The position numbers and the translations under genes are program-made. Positions 49,061 through 58,590 of a stretch of 64,000 bases of DNA are shown one piece after another (position 1 is the stretch's first letter; the number at the start of each line of letters is the position of its first letter). The notes beneath the pieces were generated by a model that saw only the letters and a list, made by a program, of their open reading frames with translations, was not told the DNA's origin and did not search any database. Origin of the DNA: Sphingobacterium daejeonense (lineage in GTDB: Bacteria > Bacteroidota > Bacteroidia > Sphingobacteriales > Sphingobacteriaceae); NCBI RefSeq assembly GCF_901472535.1, contig NZ_LR590470.1, forward strand, positions 2,542,001-2,606,000, read 5' to 3'.

Positions 49061-49117
49061 TCCGACAATATTGCTAGTGTTTTACGCAAACACTGACAGC
49101 CTGTCGGATTTTTTTTG
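49061..49117 (+). terminator. Nested-hairpin terminator after ftsE
   Basis: Outer stem TCCGACA (49061-49067) pairs with TGTCGGA (49102-49108), followed by eight T residues. An inner stem AGTGTTT / AAACACT with a TACGC loop sits inside. More elaborate than the other terminators here. Confidence 0.85.
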
Positions 49118-49172
49118 TTGGCAAAAAATTGATGTTATCGAAGTTAAGGTTACACAAACAATATTATAGGAG

Positions 49173-49694
49173 ATGATAAACGAGAACGAGAATATTCAAG
49201 ATCCAGAAATGAACAATTCGGAGGAGAATGTAGAACAAGGCACTTCAGCGACAGATGAACTAACAAATAAACTAAATGAATCAAACGACAAATATGCTCG
49301 TTTGGTTGCTGAGTTTGACAACTATAAGAAAAGAACAGCAAAAGAAAAGATTGATTTAATGCAATCTGCTGGAAAAGATGTAATCCTAAAATTATTACCT
49401 GTTGTGGATGATTTCGACCGTTCCTTGAGTTTCATGAAAGATGTTCCAGAGGATGATCCGATGAAGCAAGGAATAGACTTGGTTTACCACAAATTGAAAA
49501 AAACAATGGAACAACTTGGAGTTAGGGAGATTGATGTTGTTGGACAACCATTCGATCCTGAATTCGAAGAAGCCATTACCTTAATACCTGCACCTACCCC
49601 AGATTTAAAAGATAAGGTTATTGATGTTATAGAAAAAGGATATACTTTAAATGACAGCGTAATCAGATTTGCAAAAGTAGTAGTAGGTCAATAA
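49173..49694 (+). CDS. grpE: Nucleotide exchange factor GrpE
   Basis: This intact 173-residue DnaK co-chaperone has an acidic disordered N-terminus (EDPEMNNSEENVEQG-like), a long helix with LVAEFDNYKKRTAKEKIDLM, the hinge VVDDFDRSL, and the beta-domain motif GQPFDPEFEEAITLIPAP with VIEKGYTLNDSVIRFAKVVV. dnaJ begins 9 bp later. No CIRCE element was seen upstream. Confidence 0.97.
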   Translation: MINENENIQDPEMNNSEENVEQGTSATDELTNKLNESNDKYARLVAEFDNYKKRTAKEKIDLMQSAGKDVILKLLPVVDDFDRSLSFMKDVPEDDPMKQGIDLVYHKLKKTMEQLGVREIDVVGQPFDPEFEEAITLIPAPTPDLKDKVIDVIEKGYTLNDSVIRFAKVVVGQ

Positions 49695-49703
49695 ATATAA
49701 AAG

Positions 49704-50852
49704 ATGTCAAAAAGAGATTATTATGATGTTCTTGGTGTTAGCAGAACTGCTGAAGTTACTGAGATCAAAACATCTTATCGTAAATTAGCTATAAAATATC
49801 ACCCGGATAAGAATCCAGGCGACAAAGAGGCTGAGGACAAATTTAAAGAAGCTGCTGAAGCCTATGAGGTATTAAGCAATCCTGAGAAAAGAAGGCGTTA
49901 TGATCAGTTTGGCCATGCGGGTAATTCTGCATCTGGCTACGGTGGTGGCGGCATGAACATGGATGATATCTTCAGTCAGTTTGGCGATATATTCGGTGGC
50001 GGCAATCCTTTTGAAAGTTTCTTTGGTGGTGCTGGTGGTTCACGCGGTGGCCGTAGAGTTCAAAGGGGCACAAACCTTAGGATTAAGGTTAAGTTGACAT
50101 TGGAGGAGATTGCTAAAGGAGTTGAGAAAAAAGTTAAAGTCAACAAACAAGTAAAATGTAATACTTGTGATGGTACTGGCGCAAAGGACAAAAACTCTTA
50201 CCATACCTGTAATACTTGTGGCGGATCAGGATCTGTAAGGCGTGTGACCAATACCATATTAGGTCAAATGCAAACAACTAGTACTTGTCCAACATGTAAT
50301 GGTGAAGGAGTTGAAATTACTGCGAAATGTACTTCATGTAAAGGTGAAGGATTAGTACGCGGAGAAGAAACAATTTCGATCAATATTCCGGCAGGTGTAA
50401 GTGAGGGCATGCAGCTTTCTATGAGTGGCAAAGGAAATGCTGCGCCTAGAGGCGGTATTCCTGGAGATTTAATCATCCTTGTTGAAGAAGTACCTCATGA
50501 AACATTGAAACGTGATGGAATCAATGTTATTTATGATTTATATATAAATTTTGCTGACGCGGCATTGGGCACAAGCGTTGAAATTCCTACTATAGATGGC
50601 AAAGCAAAAATAAAAATCGAACCAGGTACTCAAGGTGGAAAAATTCTTCGCCTAAAAGGTAAAGGTCTTCCGGAGGTTAATTCATATCATAAAGGCGATC
50701 AATTAGTCTATGTGAATGTTTGGACACCAAAGACAGTTTCGAAAGAAGAAAAAGAACTTCTTGAAAAATTGAAAAATTCGGCAAACTTTAAACCCCAACC
50801 AGGGAAAAGTGAAAAATCATTCTTTGAAAGAATCAAAGAGTATTTTGAGTAG
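49704..50852 (+). CDS. dnaJ: Chaperone DnaJ
   Basis: This intact 382-residue Hsp40 has a J-domain with the HPD motif ([20 protein letters not shown]), a Gly/Phe-rich linker ([19 protein letters not shown]), four zinc-finger repeats [24 protein letters not shown] and CTSCKGEG, then the C-terminal substrate-binding domains ([30 protein letters not shown]). It delivers clients to DnaK, which is not in the window. Confidence 0.98.
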   Translation: MSKRDYYDVLGVSRTAEVTEIKTSYRKLAIKYHPDKNPGDKEAEDKFKEAAEAYEVLSNPEKRRRYDQFGHAGNSASGYGGGGMNMDDIFSQFGDIFGGGNPFESFFGGAGGSRGGRRVQRGTNLRIKVKLTLEEIAKGVEKKVKVNKQVKCNTCDGTGAKDKNSYHTCNTCGGSGSVRRVTNTILGQMQTTSTCPTCNGEGVEITAKCTSCKGEGLVRGEETISINIPAGVSEGMQLSMSGKGNAAPRGGIPGDLIILVEEVPHETLKRDGINVIYDLYINFADAALGTSVEIPTIDGKAKIKIEPGTQGGKILRLKGKGLPEVNSYHKGDQLVYVNVWTPKTVSKEEKELLEKLKNSANFKPQPGKSEKSFFERIKEYFE

Positions 50853-50861
50853 TGCTTAACT

Positions 50862-50896
50862 TAGACAGTAGACAATAGACATAAGACATTAGACTC
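50862..50896 (+). repeat. Heptad tandem repeat, left arm
   Basis: Five degenerate copies of a 7-bp unit like TAGACAT follow directly on dnaJ. The same unit occurs in inverted orientation at 51103-51144. Confidence 0.75.
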
Positions 50897-50942
50897 TAGA
50901 TAGTCTGAAACACTTTTTATGTTAATGTATTAAATATATTTT

Positions 50943-50977
50943 GGAAGGAATCAGTATCTGATTCCTTCCATTTTTTT
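50943..50977 (+). terminator. Intrinsic terminator of grpE-dnaJ
   Basis: The 12-bp perfect stem GGAAGGAATCAG / CTGATTCCTTCC with a three-base loop and seven T residues. Confidence 0.93.
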
Positions 50978-50983
50978 ATGAAC

Positions 50984-51020
50984 AAAAAGGCATGGAATAA
51001 TTCCATGCCTCTATTTTTTT
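50984..51020. terminator. Second, bidirectional terminator between dnaJ and kdsA
   Basis: The stem AGGCATGGAA / TTCCATGCCT with a TAA loop, A-run left and T-run right. It stands 130 bp from the kdsA stop. Confidence 0.88.
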
Positions 51021-51102
51021 GAGCTGAAGGAAGAAGCATTCAACAGATTACTTCTTCTTTATATTTACTACTAAGACATAAAAATATATCAAACTATATA
51101 CT

Positions 51103-51144
51103 GTCTTATGTCTTGTGTCTTATGTCTTATGTCTTATGTCTAAA
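51103..51144 (-). repeat. Heptad tandem repeat, right arm
   Basis: GTCTTAT is repeated about five times (one copy GTCTTGT), the reverse complement of the unit at 50862-50896. It ends 6 bp before the kdsA stop codon. Confidence 0.85.
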
Positions 51145-51149
51145 GACTA

Positions 51150-51965
51150 CTATAAAACGGCTTGTCTAATTTTCATTAATTTTTCCAAGAGTCCATCCAA
51201 AAGATCAAGGTGCAGCATATTTGCTCCATCGGATTTTGCATTTGCAGGATCGGGGTGAGTTTCAATAAATAGTCCGTCAGCACCTACAGCGATTGCAGCT
51301 TTAGCGATTGTTTCGATCAATTCTGGCTTCCCTCCTGTTACACCAGAGCTTTGGTTTGGCTGTTGTAAAGAGTGAGTACAGTCCATCACTGTTGGCACAT
51401 TGAAGGATTTCATTACTGGAAACCCTCTATAGTCTACAATTAAATCTTGGTATCCGAATGTATTTCCTCTGTCAGTGAGGATTACTTTTTCATTACCAGC
51501 ATCTTGAACCTTTTCGACTGCAAATTTCATTGATTCAGCAGAAAGGAACTGTCCTTTTTTAATATTCACGACTTTGCCAGTTTCCGCAGCAGCATTCAAC
51601 AGATCAGTCTGTCTACAAAGGAATGCTGGGATTTGCAGCACATCGACGTATGCAGCTGCCATTGCAGCTTCCTGACTTTCATGAATATCAGTTACCGTGG
51701 GAACTCCAAAGGTTTTTCCAATCTTTTCCAGAATCTTTAGTGCTTTTTCATCACCAATTCCAGTAAAAGAATTTCCCTTAGATCGATTTGCTTTGCGGTA
51801 AGATCCTTTGAAAATATAAGGGATACTATATTTGTCAGTGATCGTGACAATTTTTTCAGCAATTCGCATTGCTATTTCCTCACCTTCTATAGCACATGGA
51901 CCAGCCATTAAAAAGAATGAAGATGAGCTGCCATTTTTAATATTTGGCAAATATTTATTAATCAT
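51150..51965 (-). CDS. kdsA: 3-deoxy-8-phosphooctulonate (KDO 8-P) synthase
   Basis: This intact 271-residue TIM-barrel enzyme condenses arabinose 5-phosphate with phosphoenolpyruvate. Motifs: LMAGPCAIEGEE, FKGSYRKANRSKGNSFTGIG, VDVLQIPAFLCRQTDLLNAA, VNIKKGQFLSAES and GLFIETHPDPANAKSDGANM. The Cys within AGPCAIEG is present; a metal-ligand Asn/Cys distinction cannot be settled by eye. The supplier of arabinose 5-phosphate, kdsD, lies 2.3 kb upstream on the opposite strand. recQ starts the same transcript, 6 bp before. Confidence 0.96.
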   Translation of the reverse strand: MINKYLPNIKNGSSSSFFLMAGPCAIEGEEIAMRIAEKIVTITDKYSIPYIFKGSYRKANRSKGNSFTGIGDEKALKILEKIGKTFGVPTVTDIHESQEAAMAAAYVDVLQIPAFLCRQTDLLNAAAETGKVVNIKKGQFLSAESMKFAVEKVQDAGNEKVILTDRGNTFGYQDLIVDYRGFPVMKSFNVPTVMDCTHSLQQPNQSSGVTGGKPELIETIAKAAIAVGADGLFIETHPDPANAKSDGANMLHLDLLDGLLEKLMKIRQAVL

Positions 51966-51970
51966 ATTAT

Positions 51971-54161
51971 TTAATTACCTAATTCCGACATAAATTTTAT
52001 ACGCATCAATTGGATATCTTCAAAGGAATAATCTTCCTCGCCTAATTCATCCAGAGCAGACTCTATTGCATCATTTTCAGCTGTTTTGAAATAATCGTAA
52101 ACTTCATCTTGACGATCTTGGTCTATCATTTCATCTACAAAATAGCCGATATTGAGTTTAGTTCCTGAATTTACGATTGATTCAACTTCTCTCAATAGAT
52201 CCTCATAACTAATCCCTTTGGATGATGCAATGTCCTCGAGACTTATCTTGCGATCAATATTTTGGATTATTGATACCTTAAGAGCTGACTTATTGGCTGT
52301 GCTTTTAATTACTAAATCCTGTGGTCTATCGATATCATTGTCTTCCACATACTTTTTGATCAACTCTACAAAAGGCGCCCCAAACTTCATTGCTTTTCCA
52401 GACCCTACACCTTGAATCTGTTTCAATTCATCAATTGTTACAGGATAATGGGTACACATTTCATCCAGCGAAGGATCTTGGAATATTACAAACGGAGGTA
52501 GTGATTTTTGTTTTGCGATCTTTTTCCTTAGATCCTTGAGCATCTTTAATAGCTCAGCATCCAGAGCTCCAGATTGACCTGAAGCTTCATCAGTAGATAC
52601 AGTTTTGGTTACTTCCATTGGTTTATTTAAGATAAACTTTAATGGATAAGGGTTCACGATATACTTTTTGCCCCCTTCTGTTAATTGAAGTAAACCATAG
52701 TGGTCTATATCTTTTTTGATAAAACCTGCCAGTTCAGCTTGACGGATTAAAGAATTCCAAAAATTTACGCCCTGTTCTTTACCTGAGCCAAACAGAGGAT
52801 GAGTATCATGTTTATATTTTGATATGGGTTGATTGTTTTGCCCAATCAGAACATTAATTATATGCTGGTCATCAAATTTATCACCTTGTTCTTTTATGAA
52901 ATTGAGGACAGTCAATAACGGTTCTTCAGCATCAAAATATGTTTTTTGAGCCCGACAATTATCACACATTGAATTACAGCCTGTTTCATCAAACTTCTCT
53001 CCGAAATAATGAAGGATTTGTTTTCTACGACAAACCGCTGATTCAGAATAATCAATTACTTCTTTGAGGATTTGAGTACCGATTTCTTTTTCAGAAACTG
53101 GCTTATCTTTCATGAACTTGGTTAATTTTTCAACATCTTTTTCAGAATAAAAAGCCAAGCAGTAACCTTCTCCTCCATCACGTCCAGCACGTCCAGTTTC
53201 TTGGTAGTACCCTTCCATAGATTTAGGAATATCGTGATGTATAACATATCTGACATCGGGTTTGTCTATCCCCATTCCAAATGCAATGGTTGCAACGATT
53301 ACCTCAATATCTTCCATCAAGAATTTATCTTGCGTATCGGCACGAGTTTTAGCATCCAACCCAGCATGATAAGGTAATGCTTTTATTCCGTTGATATTTA
53401 ATACTTCGGCTATTTCTTCAACCTTTTTACGGCTTAGACAATATACAATTCCTGCTTTTCCCGTATTGCTTTTTATGAAGCGTACAATTTGCTTTATAAC
53501 ATCTTCCTTCGGTCGAACTTCGTAATATAAATTAGTTCTATTGAAAGAAGACTTAAACAAAGTGGCATCATTCATTTGCAGATTCTTACGAATATCTGAC
53601 TGGACCTTAGGTGTTGCAGTTGCCTGTTAAGGCAATAATTGGGATATCTTCCCCAATTTCATTGATAACTTGTCTGATTTTTCGGTATTCGGGTCTGAAA
53701 TCATGTCCCCATTCTGAAATACAATGAGCCTCATCCACAGCAACAAATGAAACTGTAATACTTCTGAGGAAGTTTACATTTTCTTCTTTTGCGAGTGATT
53801 CAGGAGCGACGTAGAGGAGTTTTGTTTTTCCATCTTGAACATCTTGTTTAACTCTTTGAATCTCATTTTTTGTGAGGGAAGAATTTAAGAAATGTGCGAT
53901 GCTGTCTCTACCACCAAAAGCACGAACTTGGTCGACCTGATTTTTCATTAAAGCTATTAATGGGGAAATTACAATTGCTGTTCCTTCGCTCATCAGTGCT
54001 GGCAACTGGTAACATATAGATTTTCCTCCACCTGTTGGCATAATGACAAAAGTGTCTTTCTTATTCAAGACATTTGTAATAATAGCCTCTTGATCGCCTT
54101 TAAAAGTATCGAACCCAAAAAAATCTTGAAGATTATCGAAAAGTGATTTTTCTATTTCCAT
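51971..54161 (-). CDS. recQ: ATP-dependent DNA helicase RecQ (frameshifted)
   Basis: This helicase has about 730 residues and unwinds DNA in recombination repair. Walker A MPTGGGKSICYQLPALMSEG, DEAHCISEWGHDFRPEYRKI (motif II and aromatic loop). Near 53635 an extra G shifts the frame: IIALTGNCNT should read IIALTATATPKVQSDI. The second RecA domain has IVYCLSRKKVEEIAEVLN and QETGRAGRDGGEGYCLAFYS. The RQC zinc site is seen in CRRKQILHYFGEKFDETGCN and SMCDNCRAQK, followed by a winged helix and HRDC domain (FVIFQDPSLDEMCTHYPVT). An extra C-terminal segment of about 100 residues follows HRDC. Confidence 0.95.
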
Positions 54162-54218
54162 TGACTATGCAAAATAAATAGATGTAATAACGGTATGAAT
54201 AATACGTGTTAAATAATG

Positions 54219-54226
54219 TATTTTTG
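54219..54226 (+). promoter_or_regulatory. Candidate -7 element for kdsD
   Basis: TATTTTTG matches TAnnTTTG, about 45 nt before the kdsD GTG start. Confidence 0.4.
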
Positions 54227-54270
54227 TAGCGAACACATCATATTTATATATAAAATTAAGGAAATATTAC

Positions 54271-55239
54271 GTGAAAAACAATATAGATATCAAATCGTTG
54301 GCGCAGAGTACTTTTGAGCTTGAAGCTGCTAACGTATTAGCTCTTTCTGAGAAAATTGACGAGGACTATGTGAAGGTTATTGAAGAGATTTTAACATTAA
54401 AAGGAAGGGTGATATTAACAGGTATTGGAAAGAGTGCTATCATTGCCCAAAAGATTGTCGCCACATTAAATTCTACTGGTACCCCTGCTATTTTTATGCA
54501 TGCTGCTGATGCTATCCATGGTGATTTAGGAATTATTCAAAAGGACGATTTAATAATAGGTATTTCAAAAAGTGGAAACACACCAGAAATTAAAGTTTTA
54601 GTTCCGTTTTTAAAAACAAAACAGGGAACACTTTAGTTGCCATGGTTGGAAACCGAAGTTCATTATTTAGCAGAACAAGCCGATTATATTTTAGACACTA
54701 GTATTACAAGAGAAGCTTGTCCTAAATAACCTTGCTCCTACGACAAGCACTACCGTTCAATTAGCAATGGGAGATGCTATTGCGGTATGTTTACAAACCA
54801 AAAGGCAATTCACAGATCAAGATTTTGCGAAATATCATCCTGGTGGAGCTTTAGGGAACAGCTTTATCTGAAAGTTGGGGATTTATCTGACAATCATGGT
54901 TTACCAGCAGTTAGTTCTTCCTCAGACGTTCGTACAGTACTTATTAGTATTACCAAATTCAGGCTTGGTGCAACCGTAGTAACAGAAAAAGAACAAATTT
55001 TGGGTATAATAACTGATGGAGATATCCGCAGGATGTTAGAAAAGCACACTGATGTTTCAAACCTAATTGCAACTGATATCATGTCAATAAATCCAAAAAC
55101 TATCGAACGGGATGAATTGGCAGCAAATGCTCTTCATCACATGCGCCAAAATAGTATATCACAATTGGTGGTGACAGATGATGGGAAATATGCAGGAATA
55201 ATTCATCTTCAAGATATTCTAAAAGAAGGAATCATTTAA
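54271..55239 (+). CDS. kdsD: Arabinose-5-phosphate isomerase, KpsF/GutQ family (frameshifted)
   Basis: This enzyme has about 322 residues and converts ribulose 5-phosphate to arabinose 5-phosphate for KDO. The SIS domain has [40 protein letters not shown] and [15 protein letters not shown]. Near 54617 a lost A in a run changes [14 protein letters not shown] into a premature stop. Another shift near 54715 precedes [20 protein letters not shown], and one near 54860 precedes two CBS domains ([20 protein letters not shown] and [20 protein letters not shown]). GTG start; divergent from recQ-kdsA. Confidence 0.93.
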
Positions 55240-55351
55240 AAAGCAATTTGTAAAATTATTGTGGAATTATTCTAAAACTTTAATAAAGAATCGTATTCTT
55301 ATAAAAATGGTCTTAGATTTGATTGTGTAAAGCAACGAAAAAATTGAAACA

Positions 55352-55726
55352 ATGAAAAAAATTACGAGTATATGTGCAGTAGTGATTGCATTTATTAGTC
55401 TAACTGCAATGGGAATGTTGGCAGCAGAGTTTAAATTTGATAAAGAAACGCACGATTTCGGAAAGATTGCATTGAATAAACCGGTTTCACATGAATATAA
55501 ATTCAGTAATTCAGGAGATGAACCTATTATAATTTCAGATGTGCAACCGACTTGTGGATGTTCTGTAGCCGAGTTTACCAAGACTCCTGTTAAACCAGGT
55601 GAGGCAGGAACTATTAAAGTAACCTTTAATGCTGCTGCAAAAGGACCTTTCACGAAATCATTTATCGTGAAATCAAACACAAAAACTCCTGTTAAAACAC
55701 TTACCATTAAAGGTATAGTTGAATAA
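55352..55726 (+). CDS. DUF1573 exported protein
   Basis: This intact 124-residue protein has a signal peptide (ITSICAVVIAFISLTAMGML) and one DUF1573 Ig-like domain: FDKETHDFGKIALNKPVSHE, then IISDVQPTCGCSVAEFTKTP with the family's CGC motif, and VKTLTIKGIVE at the end. These small periplasmic proteins are widespread in Bacteroidota; their role is unclear. A terminator follows at 55768. Confidence 0.9.
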   Translation: MKKITSICAVVIAFISLTAMGMLAAEFKFDKETHDFGKIALNKPVSHEYKFSNSGDEPIIISDVQPTCGCSVAEFTKTPVKPGEAGTIKVTFNAAAKGPFTKSFIVKSNTKTPVKTLTIKGIVE

Positions 55727-55767
55727 ATCAGAATTCAAGAATTCACATTTTTGAGAACAGATATTTG

Positions 55768-55800
55768 AGAGCCGATCATTCGAGATCGGCTTTCTATTTT
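55768..55800 (+). terminator. Intrinsic terminator after the DUF1573 gene
   Basis: The stem GAGAGCCGATC / GATCGGCTTTC with an ATTCGA loop, followed by a T-rich run. Confidence 0.9.
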
Positions 55801-55824
55801 TTATGACAAGCAGTGTTTTATTTG

Positions 55825-55832
55825 TATTTTTG
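55825..55832 (+). promoter_or_regulatory. Candidate -7 element for the aminotransferase gene
   Basis: TATTTTTG matches TAnnTTTG, 28 nt upstream of the ATG; a TTTATTTG lies immediately before it. Confidence 0.4.
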
Positions 55833-55860
55833 AAAAGTTAAAAAACATAATTTATTAATA

Positions 55861-57060
55861 ATGCCAACTATATCTCAAAAGGGCAATAATATGCCTGCCT
55901 CACCTATTAGAAAGCTAACTCCTTATGCTGATCAAGCTAAAAAAGAAGGAAAGAAAATCTATCATTTAAACATAGGTCAACCTGATATTGAAACACCAGA
56001 AATCATGTTGAATGCTTTGAAGAACATTGATTTCAAAGTTTGGGCATATACACCTTCTGAAGGAACACTATCATACAGAACAAAACTAGCGGAATACTAT
56101 AATAAACTTCACTATAACATCACCCCTAATGATATATTAGTAACAAATGGTGGATCAGAAGCAATAACAATTACTATGCAAGCCTGCTTGAATCCAGGTG
56201 AAGAGGTTATTATCCCAGAGCCATTCTATGCGAACTATAATGGTTTTGCATGTTCTGCGGATATTATTGTAAAACCTATTATGTCAACAATTGACAATGG
56301 ATTTGCATTACCATCGATTTCTGATTTTGAAAAAGTGATAACAGAAAAAACGAAAGCAATTGCTATCTGTAATCCTAACAACCCAACAGGATATTTATAT
56401 TCTAGGGAAGAACTAGAAGCTCTAAAGGAATTGTGTTTAAAACATGATTTATATCTATTTTCTGATGAGGCTTATAGGGAGTTCTGTTATGATGGTCGTG
56501 AATTTATTTCTCCGATGCAATTAGAAGGTTTAGAACAAAACGTTGTTGTATTTGATACTGTTTCAAAACGTTATTCTGCATGTGGAGCTCGGATTGGATG
56601 TATTATAACGAAAAATAAAGAACTCTACCAAACTTCATTAAAATTTGCTCAGGCAAGACTTAGTCCGTCATTAGAAGGACAGATTGCTGGAGAAGCTGCT
56701 GTAGATACTCCGGATAGTTATTTTGAAGCAGTTTCAAAAGAATATACTGCAAGAAGAGATACTTTAGTGAAGGGATTAAATAATATTGATGGTGTTTTTT
56801 GTCCAAATCCAGGAGGAGCATTTTATGTAATTGCAAAATTGCCTATAGACAATGCTGATAAATTCTGTCAATGGATGCTAGAAAAGTTCTCGTATAACAA
56901 TGAGACAGTCATGATGGCACCAGCTACAGGCTTCTACTCTACTCCAGGGGCAGGTTCCAATGAGGTAAGATTAGCGTATGTATTAAACCAAGATGATCTT
57001 AAAAAAGCTTTAATCTGTCTTGATAAGGCATTACAAGAATATCCAGGAAGGACAATTTAG
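55861..57060 (+). CDS. Class I/II aminotransferase (aspartate aminotransferase-like)
   Basis: This intact 399-residue fold-type I PLP enzyme has IYHLNIGQPDIETPEIMLNA near the start, AICNPNNPTGYLYSREELEA (substrate loop), LYLFSDEAYREFCYDG and VVFDTVSKRYSACGARIGC, where the Lys of SKR forms the Schiff base with PLP. The C-terminus is KALQEYPGRTI. It matches subgroup I gamma-like aspartate or aromatic aminotransferases of Bacteroidota; exact amino acid specificity is not evident. Confidence 0.92.
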   Translation: MPTISQKGNNMPASPIRKLTPYADQAKKEGKKIYHLNIGQPDIETPEIMLNALKNIDFKVWAYTPSEGTLSYRTKLAEYYNKLHYNITPNDILVTNGGSEAITITMQACLNPGEEVIIPEPFYANYNGFACSADIIVKPIMSTIDNGFALPSISDFEKVITEKTKAIAICNPNNPTGYLYSREELEALKELCLKHDLYLFSDEAYREFCYDGREFISPMQLEGLEQNVVVFDTVSKRYSACGARIGCIITKNKELYQTSLKFAQARLSPSLEGQIAGEAAVDTPDSYFEAVSKEYTARRDTLVKGLNNIDGVFCPNPGGAFYVIAKLPIDNADKFCQWMLEKFSYNNETVMMAPATGFYSTPGAGSNEVRLAYVLNQDDLKKALICLDKALQEYPGRTI

Positions 57061-57155
57061 TAATTATATACCGCTGGATTTCAATGTCTTAAAAATAATT
57101 CACAACAATTTCATCTGTTTAACGTTTATATATTATAAACTAATGAAGAATATTT

Positions 57156-57449
57156 ATGGATAAATTAAAGAAATTCGAATTAATGGAGAAAATATCCAGA
57201 GAATTAGAGGACATTAGAAATAGCCAGCAGGCTGTTTTAGAAAAAATAGCAAAAGTTGAAGTAGATAATATTGAATTAGGTGACAAAACAATTGAATCCA
57301 AAATTCCTGAAATCTATTCACGTACTGCTGATAACTCTGAAGCTATTCTGGAGATCCTAAATTCCTTCCAAGAAAAGACAGATGAATTTGGAAGTAAAAA
57401 TAATATCGATCAATTGAAACAACAACAAGAGATTGATAATATGAAATAA
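57156..57449 (+). CDS. Hypothetical coiled-coil protein, 97 aa
   Basis: This short, highly charged protein (KKFELMEKISRELEDIRNSQ, then QQAVLEKIAKVEVDNIELGD) has helical heptad-like spacing and no signal peptide. Ends QQEIDNMK. The family is not recognised. A strong terminator follows immediately, supporting a real gene. Confidence 0.7.
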   Translation: MDKLKKFELMEKISRELEDIRNSQQAVLEKIAKVEVDNIELGDKTIESKIPEIYSRTADNSEAILEILNSFQEKTDEFGSKNNIDQLKQQQEIDNMK

Positions 57450-57450
57450 T

Positions 57451-57480
57451 AAAAGGCCTCAAATTGAGGCCTTTTTTCTT
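57451..57480. terminator. Bidirectional terminator between the coiled-coil gene and cmk
   Basis: The stem AAAAGGCCTC / GAGGCCTTTT with an AAATT loop and T-run; the stop of cmk at 57490 faces it from the other side. Confidence 0.93.
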
Positions 57481-57489
57481 TATCTAATT

Positions 57490-58167
57490 TTAGTTAAGAT
57501 CTATTTTTTCCTTCACTAAGTTTATTACAAATTGTAATTGCTCTTCTTGATTCAATTCGGAATTATCCAATACAATTGCATCTTCAGCTTGTCTTAGTGG
57601 ACTTTCTTCTCTCGTACTATCTATATGGTCTCTGTGGGATAAGTTTTCTTTTACTTCCTCCATTGTCAACACTTCACCTTTTGCACCAAGCTCAGCGAAT
57701 CTGCGTTCTGCACGAACTTGTGGACTAGCCGTCATAAAAATTTTGAGGTCAGCATTTGGAAAGACTGTAGTTCCAATATCTCTCCCATCCATCACAATAT
57801 TTCTTTTTTTGCCAAGGTTTTGTTGTTGGTGAACCATTGCTTTACGAACTGGTTTTAGAGCACTTACTTCACTTACATATTCAGAAACCTCCATAGTTCT
57901 AATAGCATCCGAAACGTCCTCGCCGTTTAGGAGAATTTGTACTTTTTCAGGGTTAGGGACAAAATCAATATGTATATTATCTAAAGCATCCAAAACCTCT
58001 TGCTCATTTTCAATATTAACCTTGTTCTGTTGAATATAAAGAGTAACTGCTCTATACATTGCACCACTATCAATAAACACAAAATTCAATTCTTTAGCTA
58101 GAGCCTTAGCAACCGTACTTTTACCACAAGAAGAGAATCCGTCAATCGCGATAACAAAATTTTTCAT
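57490..58167 (-). CDS. cmk: Cytidylate kinase
   Basis: This intact 225-residue enzyme phosphorylates CMP and dCMP. P-loop IAIDGFSSCGKSTVAKALAK, the FIDSGAMYRAVTLY substrate motif, MDGRDIGTTVFPNADLKIFM and the R-rich lid LSHRDHIDSTREESPLRQAE. The ATG at 58167 gives the standard N-terminus MKNFVIAIDG; an upstream TTG would add seven residues overlapping the preceding gene. Confidence 0.96.
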   Translation of the reverse strand: MKNFVIAIDGFSSCGKSTVAKALAKELNFVFIDSGAMYRAVTLYIQQNKVNIENEQEVLDALDNIHIDFVPNPEKVQILLNGEDVSDAIRTMEVSEYVSEVSALKPVRKAMVHQQQNLGKKRNIVMDGRDIGTTVFPNADLKIFMTASPQVRAERRFAELGAKGEVLTMEEVKENLSHRDHIDSTREESPLRQAEDAIVLDNSELNQEEQLQFVINLVKEKIDLN

Positions 58168-58171
58168 AGCC

Positions 58172-58585
58172 TTAATTGGTGCCCCCAATCATTACACCTG
58201 GTTTATTTACTAATGGAATTTTTATTAGATTTTCATCAACGATACTTTCAGGTAAAAAAACATATTTTTTATCATATATAGTACCCTCAACATAATAACT
58301 TAACCAATATTCATTGGTTAACCCAAAAACCTGAGGATCAATTGCCTCGATTTTTTGAGAACTATTAGCCTCCATATCACCAATGAAATGTCTTAATGTA
58401 GTGGTTTTCACCTCTCTCCCATCTTTCAATCCATATCCTTTAGAAGAAACCAGAACATTCTGAATAGCAGATTTTTTTTCATTAATCAGATATACATTCC
58501 AAACTTTAGAGGTCGGTGATTCTGTTTCCAATACAACAGCAATAGATATATCTTCAACAATATTTAAAGGGAGGTCCTTTTTCAT
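58172..58585 (-). CDS. Conserved hypothetical protein between topA and cmk
   Basis: This is an intact 137-residue protein: MKKDLPLNIVEDISIAVVLE, then VWNVYLINEKKSAIQNVLVS and FGLTNEYWLSYYVEGTIYDK, ending NKPGVMIGGTN. Soluble, beta-rich by composition. I recall homologues sitting in the same place in Sphingobacteriaceae, sometimes mislabelled as a phenylalanyl-tRNA synthetase subunit; no synthetase motif is present. Five bp from topA and 4 bp from cmk, so one operon. Confidence 0.8.
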   Translation of the reverse strand: MKKDLPLNIVEDISIAVVLETESPTSKVWNVYLINEKKSAIQNVLVSSKGYGLKDGREVKTTTLRHFIGDMEANSSQKIEAIDPQVFGLTNEYWLSYYVEGTIYDKKYVFLPESIVDENLIKIPLVNKPGVMIGGTN

Positions 58586-58590
58586 ATTAA

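Noticed and set aside
51103..51144. CRISPR-like short repeats
   Set aside because: The 7-bp units are contiguous with no spacers and no cas genes nearby; the same holds for the 11-bp units at 24185-24217.
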